Shown piece by piece: positions 1 to 8,840 of a DNA stretch of 64,000 nucleotides; the stretch's first letter is position 1; every line of letters starts with the position of its first letter. The stretch is from Puniceicoccaceae bacterium K14 (GTDB taxonomy: Bacteria > Verrucomicrobiota > Verrucomicrobiia > Opitutales > Opitutaceae): NCBI GenBank assembly GCA_022538095.1, contig JAKYXN010000019.1, forward strand, positions 18,453 through 82,452, written 5' to 3'. Under the pieces are notes generated by a model. That model made no database searches. It was not told the DNA's origin and worked only from the letters and a program-made list of their open reading frames with translations. The position numbers and the translations under genes are program-made.

Positions 1-2200
1 CCTCGCTAGCCGCTTCGCCTTTATCGACGACAATCGCAAGATCTTTGGCTGTCGCAGGGAAAAGACTGAAGGGCTTGAATTTTACCCGTTTGGGTTCACG
101 TATTCTCTCTGACAAGATGCTAAACGAACCAGCAAATACTTCACCATCGATATCCAATTCCTTCGTGTAGGACAAATTCAACAAACCAATTTGAGCGGCG
201 AAGCCAGCTTTCGGTTCGTCCACGACAGCAGCATGACCCGCTTGCCATGCTTTGTTGTCCCCAGACGCTGGATTCACTCGGAATTTTCCAAGGTCCATAC
301 CCGCCATTTTCGCGAGTTCTTCAACACGACGTTTTGCTGAAAAATAGTCTTCGGCAATAACGTCTCTCCAACTTTTCTCAGTTCCTTCAGAACAAACGAC
401 AAAGGCAACGGAAACCATCTCAACGGGCTTTCCACGGCTTTCGCCAAAAGTACGGCCGGTCTCAAAGAAGCGAGTCGCGCCGGTCTTACGAGACTGGTTC
501 AATTTCAATACTTCTAACAATCCAGGAACCAGGTTGCTGCGTAACAGAGTCTGGTCTTCGCTAATCGGATTTTTTAAGCTGAGATCGCTCATCACTTTTT
601 CATCTGTCCAAGCTGCAAACTCAGATTCAGGTCTCAATGTGTAAGTAACTGTCTCGCTAAAGTCTTGCCCAACCAAATAACCGCGCGTGGCTCGAATGTA
701 TTCAGTGATCGGATGATCATTCTTCGCAACCGCAGTGGCAAAAACCTGTCCTGATGGAATTCGATGCGTTCCATAGATTCGCAGTACTTCTTCCAATAAA
801 TCAATCGGACGACCTAAATCTCCGCGATAGCTTGGAATTGCAACAAGCCAAGCCCCATCATTTTGAACCGATACAGACAACTCCAAAGACTGAAGCGCAT
901 TTTTAATTTCCTCATCGGAAATCTCAAACCCAGCTTTTGCACGAATCCAATCTGTATCCAAAGTAATTTCGTTTTGCCAAACAGGAGCAGCTCCAGCTTC
1001 TATTTTCTTTTGGCAAATTGAACCACCTGCGGTTTCAACGATCAACTCGGCTGCTCGTTTAGCAGCGAACTCGAGCGAGCGTGGGTCCACTCCTCGCTCG
1101 AAGCGGTAGGATGAATCAGTAGACAACGCTAGCTGTTTGGACATCCAGCGGATCTTAGCTGGGTTGAAATACGCCACTTCTAAAATGACATTAACAGTAT
1201 CGTCTTTAACTTCAGAGTTAGCACCTCCCATTACTCCTGCAATCGCCAAAGCTTTATGTGAATCTGCAATAACAACCATTTCCTCAGAAAGCGTACGTTT
1301 CTCATCGTCAAGAGTCGCTATTTCTTCGCTATCAGTAGCCTTGCGAACAACAATTTTACCATCGGCGATATCGCGAGCATCAAATGCATGCATCGGATTA
1401 CCGTACTCATGCATCACATAATTGGTGACATCGACAATGTTGTTTATTGGGCGAAGCCCAATTGAAGCCAAAAGCTCCTGCATCCAAGCCGGGCTTGGGC
1501 CGACTTTCACTCCCTTTATGATTGTCGCCAAATAGCGAGGACATTCTTCTTCGCATTCAATCTCTACCGACTTAAGCACGTCGTTTTCCACCACCTCATC
1601 GGAAATTGGCAGAGTATCAATCGATGGATAACGCAACTCGCGCTTATACCAAGCGGCCAATTCACGAGCAATACCCACGTGATTCAAGCAATCTGGACGA
1701 TTCGGCGTAACTTCTAGCGTAAAAACGGTATCGCTGTCAGTGAGGACCTTATTTATTGGCGTCCCTAGTTCAGGGCTGTTTTTCAAAATCAAGAGACCTG
1801 CCGCATCCTCGCCCGCTCCGATTTCCTTACCAGAGCACATCATGCCATTCGATTCGACTCCGCGTAACTTTGATTTCTTGATCTTAAAGCCACCTGGAAG
1901 CTCAGCTCCAATCATTGCCACCGGAACGCGATCTCCTACCTTGTAGTTGCTCGCGCCGCACACAATTGTCGTTTCGCCGTGCTCATCGCCCAACGCGACA
2001 CGACAAACGCCCAAGCGATCCGCATCAGGGTGTTGTTCGCGATCAAGGACTTCGCCGACAACTACGTTGTCTAGCTGAGGAATGCCAGTTGTCTCGATAT
2101 CGTCGACTTCAAAGCCTAGAAGCGTCAAAGAATCTGCGATTTCCTGAACACCTTCAGGAAGATCAATATAACGTTTTAACCAATTGAGAGAAAGTTTCAC
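1..2200 (-). CDS. pheT: phenylalanyl-tRNA synthetase beta subunit (partial, 3' end outside window)
   Basis: This is the beta chain of the alpha2-beta2 enzyme that charges tRNA-Phe. About 733 codons are present, and the frame leaves the window inside the C-terminal FDX-ACB anticodon-binding domain (KPFSLFPATAKDL reads at the left edge). The N-terminus has the EMAP-like tRNA-binding domain (roughly residues 40-150), followed by B3/B4 and B5 core signatures such as NNIVDVTNYVMHEYGNP and YRFERGVDP. The start is a GTG at 2198-2200, chosen because the product then begins VKLSLNWLKRYI, as PheT proteins do. No clear Shine-Dalgarno is visible. It lies 49 bp downstream of pheS on the same strand and is probably co-transcribed. 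The last ~70 residues cannot be checked here. Confidence 0.95.
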   Translation of the reverse strand, partial: MKLSLNWLKRYIDLPEGVQEIADSLTLLGFEVDDIETTGIPQLDNVVVGEVLDREQHPDADRLGVCRVALGDEHGETTIVCGASNYKVGDRVPVAMIGAELPGGFKIKKSKLRGVESNGMMCSGKEIGAGEDAAGLLILKNSPELGTPINKVLTDSDTVFTLEVTPNRPDCLNHVGIARELAAWYKRELRYPSIDTLPISDEVVENDVLKSVEIECEEECPRYLATIIKGVKVGPSPAWMQELLASIGLRPINNIVDVTNYVMHEYGNPMHAFDARDIADGKIVVRKATDSEEIATLDDEKRTLSEEMVVIADSHKALAIAGVMGGANSEVKDDTVNVILEVAYFNPAKIRWMSKQLALSTDSSYRFERGVDPRSLEFAAKRAAELIVETAGGSICQKKIEAGAAPVWQNEITLDTDWIRAKAGFEISDEEIKNALQSLELSVSVQNDGAWLVAIPSYRGDLGRPIDLLEEVLRIYGTHRIPSGQVFATAVAKNDHPITEYIRATRGYLVGQDFSETVTYTLRPESEFAAWTDEKVMSDLSLKNPISEDQTLLRSNLVPGLLEVLKLNQSRKTGATRFFETGRTFGESRGKPVEMVSVAFVVCSEGTEKSWRDVIAEDYFSAKRRVEELAKMAGMDLGKFRVNPASGDNKAWQAGHAAVVDEPKAGFAAQIGLLNLSYTKELDIDGEVFAGSFSILSERIREPKRVKFKPFSLFPATAKDLAIVVDKGEAASE

Positions 2201-2249
2201 TGCTATGAAAAAATTGAAATGCTATAGAGTAGTTCGCGTCCAGAACAGT

Positions 2250-3287
2250 TTAGAACTGCTTCAAGAAACGATGATCATTTTGATAGAAATAGCGGATATC
2301 ATCGATTCCGTAAACGATCATAGCTATACGCTCGATCCCCATTCCGAATGCAAAGCCTGAATACACATCAGGGTCGATTCCAACAGATTCAAAAACCGCT
2401 GGTTCAACCATTCCACATCCGGCTATTTCGACCCAATCGCTTCCAAGCTTGGCCAAATGCTTAGAAGAGAAATCAACTTCGAAACTGGGCTCTGTGTACG
2501 GGAAGAAATGAGGACGGAAGCGGACCGTTGTCCCTTTTCCAAGCAATTGCTCAAAGAAGTAATCTAGAAGAGCCTTCAAATCACGCACCGTTACATTCTT
2601 GTCGACATAAAGCCCTTCAACTTGGTGAAAGTTCGCACTATGGGTTGCATCCACGGTATCCCTTCGAAAACAACGCCCCGGCGAAATAATGCGTATCGGT
2701 GGTTCGCCCTGCAGCATTGTGCGAATTTGCACTGAAGACGTATGCGTACGCAGCAAATAACGCTCATCAGTGCGTTTGGATACATTTCCAAAGTCAGCAT
2801 CGTCCTTCATATAGAAGGTATCCTGTAAATCGCGTGCTGGGTGATTTGCAGGCGTATTCAAGGCATCAAAACAATAGTACTCGGTCTCGACCTCCGTACC
2901 CTCGGCAACGGTGAAACCTATTTGCTTAAAAATGCGGCTGATCTCTTCCCGAATTTGAGTCAACGGGTGTACCGTTCCACGCGTGGCATTGGGAGATGGC
3001 AAGGACGGATCAATTGCCGGCCCGAGCTTCGCAGCAAGTTCCGCTTCTTCGATTCCTGATAATACGCCATCATAAATTGATTGAACGTCTTGCTTCGCTT
3101 TGTTGATGAGCTTTCCAAAAGTAGGACGATCTTCCTTAGGGAGCGCACCCATATTTTTCATGACGCGCGTTAAGGCGCCATTGGGTCCTGTTATCTCGGC
3201 CTTAAACGCCTCGAAACCAGGGCGACCGGATACCGCGCTCACTTTTTGCTTAGCAGATTCTACAATATTCTTGAGGTCCTCTTCCAT
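2250..3287 (-). CDS. pheS: phenylalanyl-tRNA synthetase alpha subunit
   Basis: This is the catalytic alpha subunit of PheRS, which activates phenylalanine and transfers it to tRNA-Phe. At 345 aa it has the usual bacterial length. Residues 1-90 form the N-terminal helical, coiled-coil tRNA-binding arm. The class II core follows, with motif 2 around GRCFRRDTVDATHSANFHQ and motif 3 as GFAFGMGIERIAM near the C-terminus, both intact. It lies between rplT and pheT on the same strand. A probable intrinsic terminator sits in the 124-bp gap upstream, so pheST may be expressed partly independently of the ribosomal protein genes. Confidence 0.97.
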   Translation of the reverse strand: MEEDLKNIVESAKQKVSAVSGRPGFEAFKAEITGPNGALTRVMKNMGALPKEDRPTFGKLINKAKQDVQSIYDGVLSGIEEAELAAKLGPAIDPSLPSPNATRGTVHPLTQIREEISRIFKQIGFTVAEGTEVETEYYCFDALNTPANHPARDLQDTFYMKDDADFGNVSKRTDERYLLRTHTSSVQIRTMLQGEPPIRIISPGRCFRRDTVDATHSANFHQVEGLYVDKNVTVRDLKALLDYFFEQLLGKGTTVRFRPHFFPYTEPSFEVDFSSKHLAKLGSDWVEIAGCGMVEPAVFESVGIDPDVYSGFAFGMGIERIAMIVYGIDDIRYFYQNDHRFLKQF

Positions 3288-3323
3288 GATACAGACTGGG
3301 AATTACGATTGTCCTAATTTAGA

Positions 3324-3357
3324 CAAAAAAAGGAGTCCGAGCAGAAACCCGAACTCC
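3324..3357 (-). terminator. intrinsic terminator between rplT and pheS
   Basis: On the minus strand an 8-bp stem (GGAGTTCG with CGGACTCC, one T-G wobble) encloses a 10-nt loop and is followed directly by seven T (complement of 3324-3330). It lies after rplT and before pheS. It could end the rpmI-rplT transcript or act as a partial read-through or attenuation point for pheST. No leader peptide or T-box was recognised. Confidence 0.65.
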
Positions 3358-3411
3358 AATAATTGAAAGGCTAAATTTTAATTTCCGTGGAATTCTCCAG
3401 CGGATGTTATT

Positions 3412-3783
3412 TTACTTCGCAGCCTTGGCTTTCAATGCTTCCTTCGCTTGGTCAACCAAAGCACTAAAAGCGATCGGGTCATTAACAGCGAGGTCGGCCA
3501 AAACCTTACGGTTTAGTGGGCATTCCGCTGCCTTCAAACCTTCTGTGAAACGGCTGTAACTCAATCCGAGTTCGCGGCAAGCTGCATTGATACGAACGAT
3601 CCAAAGGGAACGCCATGTACGCTTCTTTGCACGACGGTCGCGATAAGCGTATTGAAGCGCGTGTGCTACGGCTTCCTTAGCGTAACGGTACAAACGCGAT
3701 TTGTTGCCAAAATATCCTTTGGCTTTTTTAAGCATCTTCTTGCGACGCTTACGGTATGCTACTGAATTAGTTGCTCTAGGCAT
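3412..3783 (-). CDS. rplT: 50S ribosomal protein L20
   Basis: L20 binds 23S rRNA and is needed for early assembly of the large subunit. At 123 aa it is close to the family length of about 118. The protein opens with the basic [19 protein letters not shown] segment and carries the [19 protein letters not shown] helix characteristic of L20. It lies 85 bp downstream of rpmI in the conserved L35-L20 order. In many bacteria L20 represses its own operon through the mRNA leader. No such structure could be identified by eye here, and infC, the usual first gene, is not upstream. Confidence 0.98.
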   Translation of the reverse strand: MPRATNSVAYRKRRKKMLKKAKGYFGNKSRLYRYAKEAVAHALQYAYRDRRAKKRTWRSLWIVRINAACRELGLSYSRFTEGLKAAECPLNRKVLADLAVNDPIAFSALVDQAKEALKAKAAK

Positions 3784-3868
3784 GTTTTATAGAATTATAT
3801 GTTAGTTTCGTCAGGTCGCCTACTGTTACGTTTTTACCTAAACGAAAATTGTCGTTTAAACCAAAATA

Positions 3869-4063
3869 TTAGAGACCGTGTGGAAGTCCGCGGATAAGAT
3901 CCGCTTTTCTACCCTCGGAAACGAGTTTATCTTGGCTGAGTGAGCGTTTCTGCTTGGTAGTCTTCTGATGAAGATGGTGACGCATTCCTGGGGAACGGCG
4001 GACCAACTTACCTGTGCCTGTCAATTTGAAACGTTTTGCTATTGATTTCTTAGTCTTTTGCAT
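3869..4063 (-). CDS. rpmI: 50S ribosomal protein L35
   Basis: This small, very basic large-subunit protein has 64 aa, the normal size. The sequence matches L35, with MQKTKKSIAKRFKLTGTGK at the N-terminus and the KKSxxRKRxL-like basic C-terminal half represented by TKQKRSLSQDKLVSEG. It is the first gene of rpmI-rplT on the minus strand. Upstream on the same strand are the tRNA-Thr and tRNA-Lys genes with their own terminator, so rpmI probably has its own promoter in 4064-4177. infC, which precedes rpmI in many genomes, is absent from this location. Confidence 0.97.
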   Translation of the reverse strand: MQKTKKSIAKRFKLTGTGKLVRRSPGMRHHLHQKTTKQKRSLSQDKLVSEGRKADLIRGLPHGL

Positions 4064-4177
4064 GACTTAAAAGGAAACCGAGGAGAAAGATACAAAAGCT
4101 GACCCTTGTAAAGGGGAAACATGGCCTTTAAACACTTTTTGTTATTGCCCTCCACAATAGGAATTCGAGGCAAATTA

Positions 4178-4210
4178 AAAGGCCCGCCCTCAAATTGAGA
4201 ACGGGCCTTT
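4178..4210 (-). terminator. intrinsic terminator after tRNA-Thr
   Basis: The sequence contains a 9-bp perfect outer stem (AAAGGCCCG with CGGGCCTTT) and an inner CTCAA/TTGAG stem. On the minus strand it is followed by four T. It lies 8 bp past the 3' end of tRNA-Thr and most likely ends the two-tRNA transcript. Confidence 0.75.
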
Positions 4211-4217
4211 CGAAAAA

Positions 4218-4293
4218 TGGAGCCGGTTATGGGACTTGAACCCGCAACCTACTGATTACAAATCAGTTGCTCTACCAATTGAGCTAAACCGGC
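4218..4293 (-). tRNA. tRNA-Thr(TGT)
   Basis: This is a 76-nt cloverleaf on the minus strand with encoded CCA (4218-4220). The acceptor stem is GCCGGTT paired with AACCGGC, the anticodon loop is TTTGTAA (anticodon TGT, reads ACA), and the T-arm has GGGTTCAAGTCCC. It is the second tRNA of a pair with tRNA-Lys. Confidence 0.97.
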
Positions 4294-4355
4294 TTAAAAT
4301 GTGAAAGTGAACATTGCTCTAAAATCGAAGATTTCAAGAACTTTTTTTTCCAATT

Positions 4356-4431
<76 letters not shown>

Positions 4432-4451
4432 ACGTCAATTGAAAGGCCAGT

Positions 4452-4480
4452 GAAGATCCATTTCGAAAGACTCTTGTCAA
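4452..4480 (-). promoter_or_regulatory. candidate sigma-70 promoter for the tRNA pair
   Basis: On the minus strand a perfect TTGACA -35 (complement of 4475-4480) is followed after 17 nt by a weak -10 (ATCTTC, 4452-4457). It lies about 20-45 bp upstream of the tRNA-Lys 5' end. Only the -35 box is convincing. Confidence 0.35.
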
Positions 4481-4601
4481 CACCGTTTTAAATAATTTCA
4501 CCGTAAATTTATCTTATCGCCCCAAAGGCGCACTCCGCGAACGAAATTACGGTGGGTTCTCCGATCTTTGAGCGACATAAACCCCAGCAAACTTCTCTTA
4601 C

Positions 4602-5900
4602 CTAAAAATCCTGTAGAGCTCCTCCGCCAACAGGTGATTCCTCAAAAAAATGCTCCCACACTTCCCCGATTAAATAAATCGAGCCCGTAATCAATAAAGG
4701 ACCACGCTCTGGCACATCCAAACTACAGACTCCTTTCCTGGGAAAAATTTCCGAAACGCTTGAACGACGAACCTCACCCTTAAAACTTTCCGGAATAAAT
4801 GACTCCATCTCTTCAAACGAACAGGCTCGTGATTGGGCAGGCACAACAAAAGTAATGGACCGAGCATAGCGTGCAACCACTGGCATCAGCGCCTCGGCCC
4901 TATACCCTCCCATAACGCCCATCACGACATCTGGAGCGCCTTCTGCATCCGCAAGCTTCGCCATGTCCTTTTCCAGCCAATACGCTCCTTCTGAATTGTG
5001 TGAAACATCAAATATACCTTTGCGACTCGCCAAAGCGAACTCCTGCCACCTTCCAGGCCAATTCACCTTAGCAAGACTCTTTCCGACAATTTCGTCTTTC
5101 AGATCAAATCGCTCTTTAAGTATCTTGCAGACTAATACAGCGATTCCGGCATTGATTTTCTGATAGTCACCCGAAAGGGAACAACTTGGGTAGTGTCCCA
5201 AACCTTCCCCATACGCTTCTTTAACAGAATAAAGCGGACTTCCCAGCTCCCGACAAATCGAAGTAATTTCGTCCTCCGCTTCCTTCGGCAAAAAACCAAT
5301 CACAACTGGCTTCCCTGGTTTTATGATTCCCCCTTTTTCCCGAGCGATTTTACGGAGAGAGTCACCCAAAATTTCGCAATGGTCTAAAGCGATTGAAGTG
5401 ATGACACAAATCTCCGGATCGACCACATTCGTCGCATCCAAGCGCCCACCTAATCCAACTTCTACGACGGCCACGTCGATCTCACTGCGGGCGAAATGGA
5501 GAAACGCCATCGCAGTCATAAATTCAAAAAAACTCGGATGCATATCTGCATTTCCGACAGCTATGCGTTCCCCAATTGCAGCGATCTCTCGGGTATACTC
5601 AAGGATCGATGACTCTTCCAAAATTTTGCGATCCACCTGGATACGCTCTCCCTGGCGAACTAAATGAGGTGAAGTCGAAAGCCCCACCCGAAAGCCGTGT
5701 TCTCTGAAGATTGTATCCAAGATAGCACAGGTAGATCCTTTGCCGTTTGTGCCCGCGACATGAACCACCGGGAAGTCTAACTGTGGATTTCTAAGCTCCT
5801 CAGCCAGCACTTCCATCCGCTCCAGCCCATAAGTCGAACCTTGGTTCTTTAGACTGTAAAGCCACTCCTTGGCAGATTGGTAGTCTCTTAAACTCTTCAT
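4602..5900 (-). CDS. folC: bifunctional folylpolyglutamate synthase/dihydrofolate synthase
   Basis: This is a cytoplasmic Mur-ligase-family enzyme that adds glutamate to dihydropteroate and/or lengthens the polyglutamate tail of folates. At 432 aa it has the normal length. The ATP-binding P-loop is HVAGTNGKGSTCAI near residue 50. The family signatures VVEVGLGGRLDATNVV and the central-domain SIALDHCEILGDSL are intact, and GRWQEF followed by FDVSHNSEGA marks the C-terminal domain. It is the last gene of the manC-ruvX-truA-comF-accD-folC run, 60 bp after accD. This accD-folC neighbourhood is common in bacteria. The sequence does not show whether both activities are present. Confidence 0.95.
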   Translation of the reverse strand: MKSLRDYQSAKEWLYSLKNQGSTYGLERMEVLAEELRNPQLDFPVVHVAGTNGKGSTCAILDTIFREHGFRVGLSTSPHLVRQGERIQVDRKILEESSILEYTREIAAIGERIAVGNADMHPSFFEFMTAMAFLHFARSEIDVAVVEVGLGGRLDATNVVDPEICVITSIALDHCEILGDSLRKIAREKGGIIKPGKPVVIGFLPKEAEDEITSICRELGSPLYSVKEAYGEGLGHYPSCSLSGDYQKINAGIAVLVCKILKERFDLKDEIVGKSLAKVNWPGRWQEFALASRKGIFDVSHNSEGAYWLEKDMAKLADAEGAPDVVMGVMGGYRAEALMPVVARYARSITFVVPAQSRACSFEEMESFIPESFKGEVRRSSVSEIFPRKGVCSLDVPERGPLLITGSIYLIGEVWEHFFEESPVGGGALQDF

Positions 5901-5960
5901 TGCCTAAAAGCATTCTTGATACGAAAGCATCTCTAGAAGTGCTTTCGCTAAGTATTCGCC

Positions 5961-6824
5961 TTAAGCAGACGCTTCCACTTGTTTACCGACATAGATTGCA
6001 GACAATAAATCGCGAAAACGGTCTCTCATCTCAGTCCGTGGAACGATCTGATCGATCAAACCTTTGGCTAAGAGAAATTCCGCAGTTTGAAATCCGTCAG
6101 GAAGCTCTTCCTTTGTCGTTTCCTTGATCACACGGGCTCCCGCAAAACCGATTAAAGCGCCCGGCTCAGCTATGTTGATATCTCCCAACGTAGCAAAGCT
6201 CGCTGTGACTCCACCCATAGTCGGGTTCACCATAACGGAAATGAATGGCAATCGCGCCTTGTTCAAGCGACTGAGAGCGGCACTCGTCTTACCCATTTGC
6301 ATAAGGCTCAAGACCCCCTCTTGCATACGAGCGCCTCCTGAGGAGGAAAACACGATACATGGGATTTTCTTTTCAATCGCACGTTCAATCGCGCGCGTGA
6401 TTTTCTCGCCTACGACAGACCCCATCGAGCCCCCCGCAAATTGGAAGTCCATCACAGCCACAGAAACCGGAATTCCGTGTATTTTGCCAGTGCCACTGAC
6501 GAGGGCATCCTTGCGACCGGTCTTCTTTTGGTAAGTCTTTAGGCGGTCTTTATAGCTTTTCGAATCATTAAATTCGAAGGGGTCGCAGGGTTCTAGATCA
6601 GCGTCAAACTCTTGAAACGAGCCTATATCAAGCAAGTTGCGCAATCGGTCGTAGGCATCGATTGGAAAGTGGTAACCACTTTTGGGCACAACATTCTGAT
6701 TTTGCTCCAACTCTTTGTTGTAGATGATTTCACCTGAAACCGGACATTTTTTCCAAAGACCTTGTGGAATGTCCTTCTTTTTTACGGTTACGGTAGAATA
6801 TTTCGGCTTATGAAATAGCGACAT
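5961..6824 (-). CDS. accD: acetyl-CoA carboxylase carboxyltransferase subunit beta
   Basis: AccD pairs with AccA to transfer CO2 from carboxybiotin to acetyl-CoA, the first committed step of fatty-acid synthesis. At 287 aa it is close to the E. coli protein. The crotonase-fold core is well conserved, with [24 protein letters not shown] and IGFAGARVI. The N-terminal zinc ribbon is degenerate: of the four expected cysteines only C27 remains, and the others read S30, V46 and S49 in an otherwise alignable segment (WKKCPVSG ... NVVPKSG). The start is supported by an AAGGGAG Shine-Dalgarno about 6 nt upstream. It lies between comF and folC in the minus-strand operon. Confidence 0.95.
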   Translation of the reverse strand: MSLFHKPKYSTVTVKKKDIPQGLWKKCPVSGEIIYNKELEQNQNVVPKSGYHFPIDAYDRLRNLLDIGSFQEFDADLEPCDPFEFNDSKSYKDRLKTYQKKTGRKDALVSGTGKIHGIPVSVAVMDFQFAGGSMGSVVGEKITRAIERAIEKKIPCIVFSSSGGARMQEGVLSLMQMGKTSAALSRLNKARLPFISVMVNPTMGGVTASFATLGDINIAEPGALIGFAGARVIKETTKEELPDGFQTAEFLLAKGLIDQIVPRTEMRDRFRDLLSAIYVGKQVEASA

Positions 6825-6863
6825 AGCTGCTCCCTTTTTTATTAAATTCTTAGTTGCGACTAA

Positions 6864-7607
6864 CTAACCATGTCCAACTGTCAACGCATCGATGCGACGG
6901 GCACCCGCTTTTCTAAGAGCGCTAGCGCAAGCGTTGATTGTTGATCCAGTTGTGAAGACGTCATCTATAATTAGGTATCGTTTTGCGGGATCAATGGCAC
7001 GATTCGATCTCAATGAAAAGGCATTTTTTAGGTTACGCCGCCGATCTCTCTTATCGAACTTTGTCTGAGACTCCGTATCGAGCACCCGCTCTAGTGGCTG
7101 CTCAAAGTGAAAGCCTGGAACTACCGAACACAATTCTCGAGCGATCAATTCGCTTTGATTATAGCCTCTTTCACGCAATTTTCTCGGGTGCAAAGGAACC
7201 GCAACCACTTGGCCTTCCAAGGAAAACCCATCCGGCCAAGAAGCGTTTTCCATCAATACCCGTATATCTCGCAGGGCCCATAATCCTTGTTCATACTTTA
7301 AGGCATGCACTAACCCACGAACCGCTCCTTTAAATAAAACCAAGGACACGCATTGCTCATACACTGGAGTCAAATGCTCGCAATTTTGGCAAAAATCCGC
7401 CGACTCCGCGTCTCCCCAAATAGGATAGCCGCAGGTGCGGCATCGAGGGTCCTCCACCAACCGAATCGATTGCGAGCATTTCATACAAACATGCGGATAG
7501 TCCACCGAGTCAGGCAAGGCTCCACACTCCACGCAAGAATTCGGAAACGCCACCTCCGCCAACGCGCGGCCGCCTCGTTTGAGTATTTCAAATAGCTGGG
7601 GTATCAA
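6864..7607 (-). CDS. ComF-family phosphoribosyltransferase-like protein
   Basis: This 247-aa protein has the ComF architecture. An N-terminal zinc-finger region contains several CxxC pairs (CVEC, CMKC, CRTC, CQNC, residues about 20-80). The type I phosphoribosyltransferase fold follows, with the PRPP-binding loop YLIIDDVFTTGST near residue 215. ComF proteins are linked to DNA uptake in naturally competent bacteria and, in several phyla, are also found beside housekeeping genes with no competence context. Here it sits 10 bp after truA and 39 bp before accD, so a housekeeping role cannot be excluded. The substrate is unknown. Confidence 0.85.
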   Translation of the reverse strand: MIPQLFEILKRGGRALAEVAFPNSCVECGALPDSVDYPHVCMKCSQSIRLVEDPRCRTCGYPIWGDAESADFCQNCEHLTPVYEQCVSLVLFKGAVRGLVHALKYEQGLWALRDIRVLMENASWPDGFSLEGQVVAVPLHPRKLRERGYNQSELIARELCSVVPGFHFEQPLERVLDTESQTKFDKRDRRRNLKNAFSLRSNRAIDPAKRYLIIDDVFTTGSTINACASALRKAGARRIDALTVGHG

Positions 7608-7617
7608 GAACGAAAGA

Positions 7618-8352
7618 CTAGTAGAAAACCTTCTCCAAAAACAAGCCTTGAGGAGGGGCTACTTGAATAAGTGGTTCCCGTTTGCCTGACTCCACTATTT
7701 TACAAAATTGCTCTAGTCCCAAACGTCCCAGGCCGACGTTCACCAGAGCTCCTACAAAACTCCGGACCATCTTGTACATAAAACCGTCTGCTTCGAACGA
7801 TAAATATATAAATCCATCCTTCTGATACATCTCGGAAGCAAATACGTTTCGAATGGTTGTCTCGTACTCTACACCTCGATTTGAAGCAAAAGGCGCAAAA
7901 TCGCGTTCACCTGACAAATAAGGTAAAGCTTCTTTAACCAAATTCAAATTCAGGCCTTGAGGAATAGACCAGCAATATTTCCAATCAAAGGGCCTAGCTG
8001 TCCCCTGAAAAAGCTTATAGTGGTAACGTTTTGATTTCGCCGAAAACCGAGCATGAAACGAATCATCCACTTCAACCACACTCGAAATCTGTATATCCCT
8101 CGGAATCACAGTCGAGAGGGCTCGCAACAATCTAGAAGCGCCATGTCTCCAGTCATGGTCAAAATGAAACACCTGCTCGCACGCATGCACGCCTGCATCC
8201 GTTCGACCACTACCGTAGATAGCAATCGACTCTTTCAAAATCTGCTGCAATCCTTTTTCAATGACGGTTTGAACGGACACCTGGTTGCTTTGGGTCTGCC
8301 AACCAAAGTAATCGGTACCATCGTAGGCACATACGCATTTCCACCGCGTCAT
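7618..8352 (-). CDS. truA: tRNA pseudouridine(38-40) synthase
   Basis: TruA isomerises uridines 38-40 in the tRNA anticodon stem to pseudouridine. At 244 aa it has the expected length. The catalytic aspartate lies in YGSGRTDAGVHA near residue 50. MVRSFVGALVNVGLG near the C-terminus is the other conserved family block. The ATG at 8350-8352 directly abuts the TAG stop of ruvX (8353-8355), so the two are translationally adjacent in one operon. Confidence 0.95.
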   Translation of the reverse strand: MTRWKCVCAYDGTDYFGWQTQSNQVSVQTVIEKGLQQILKESIAIYGSGRTDAGVHACEQVFHFDHDWRHGASRLLRALSTVIPRDIQISSVVEVDDSFHARFSAKSKRYHYKLFQGTARPFDWKYCWSIPQGLNLNLVKEALPYLSGERDFAPFASNRGVEYETTIRNVFASEMYQKDGFIYLSFEADGFMYKMVRSFVGALVNVGLGRLGLEQFCKIVESGKREPLIQVAPPQGLFLEKVFY

Positions 8353-8814
8353 CTAACTCTCATCCTCCCAATCCTCATCATCACCATAAGGGTCGTATTC
8401 GGGAAGACTGACATTTTGACTCAAGTAATCTTGCAGGATTAAAGTAGCAGAAGCCGAGTCGATTTTGCCCGAGCGTCGAAGTTCGTCGTCGCGCTTATTT
8501 CCCAGATACTGCTTCACTTCATGGGAAGTCAAACGTTCATCGATTCTATGAATAGGCACCGTCACAAGCTTGCTTAGCTCTTCAATAAACGCATCGACCT
8601 CCTTCGCTTTGAAGCCGATACTGCCATTCATATTATATGGGTAACCAATTACGATATCAGTAATTCGCTTCCTCTCAACTTGCTTCACCAATTCCGCTAA
8701 ACGAGCCGTTTTATCATCGATGATGATTGCAGGTAAAGGCGTAGCCACGCCGATCTCATCGCCGTAACTCAACCCAATACGCCTTTCGCCCCAATCGATT
8801 CCTATGCAACGCAT
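8353..8814 (-). CDS. ruvX: putative pre-16S rRNA nuclease / Holliday junction resolvase-like RuvX (YqgF)
   Basis: This 153-aa YqgF-family RNase H-fold protein opens with MRCIGIDWGERRIGLSYGD, which contains the first catalytic aspartate. It also has VIGYPYNMNGS and the HRIDERLTSHEV block, followed by a further acidic motif near KIDSASATLIL. In E. coli YqgF acts in 16S rRNA 5'-end maturation. The Holliday junction resolvase name is older and less certain. The C-terminus has a short acidic tail (EYDPYGDDEDWEDES). It sits between manC and truA, with no gap to truA. Confidence 0.93.
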   Translation of the reverse strand: MRCIGIDWGERRIGLSYGDEIGVATPLPAIIIDDKTARLAELVKQVERKRITDIVIGYPYNMNGSIGFKAKEVDAFIEELSKLVTVPIHRIDERLTSHEVKQYLGNKRDDELRRSGKIDSASATLILQDYLSQNVSLPEYDPYGDDEDWEDES

Positions 8815-8840
8815 TCGTCAATCAAGATCAATGGCTTCGA

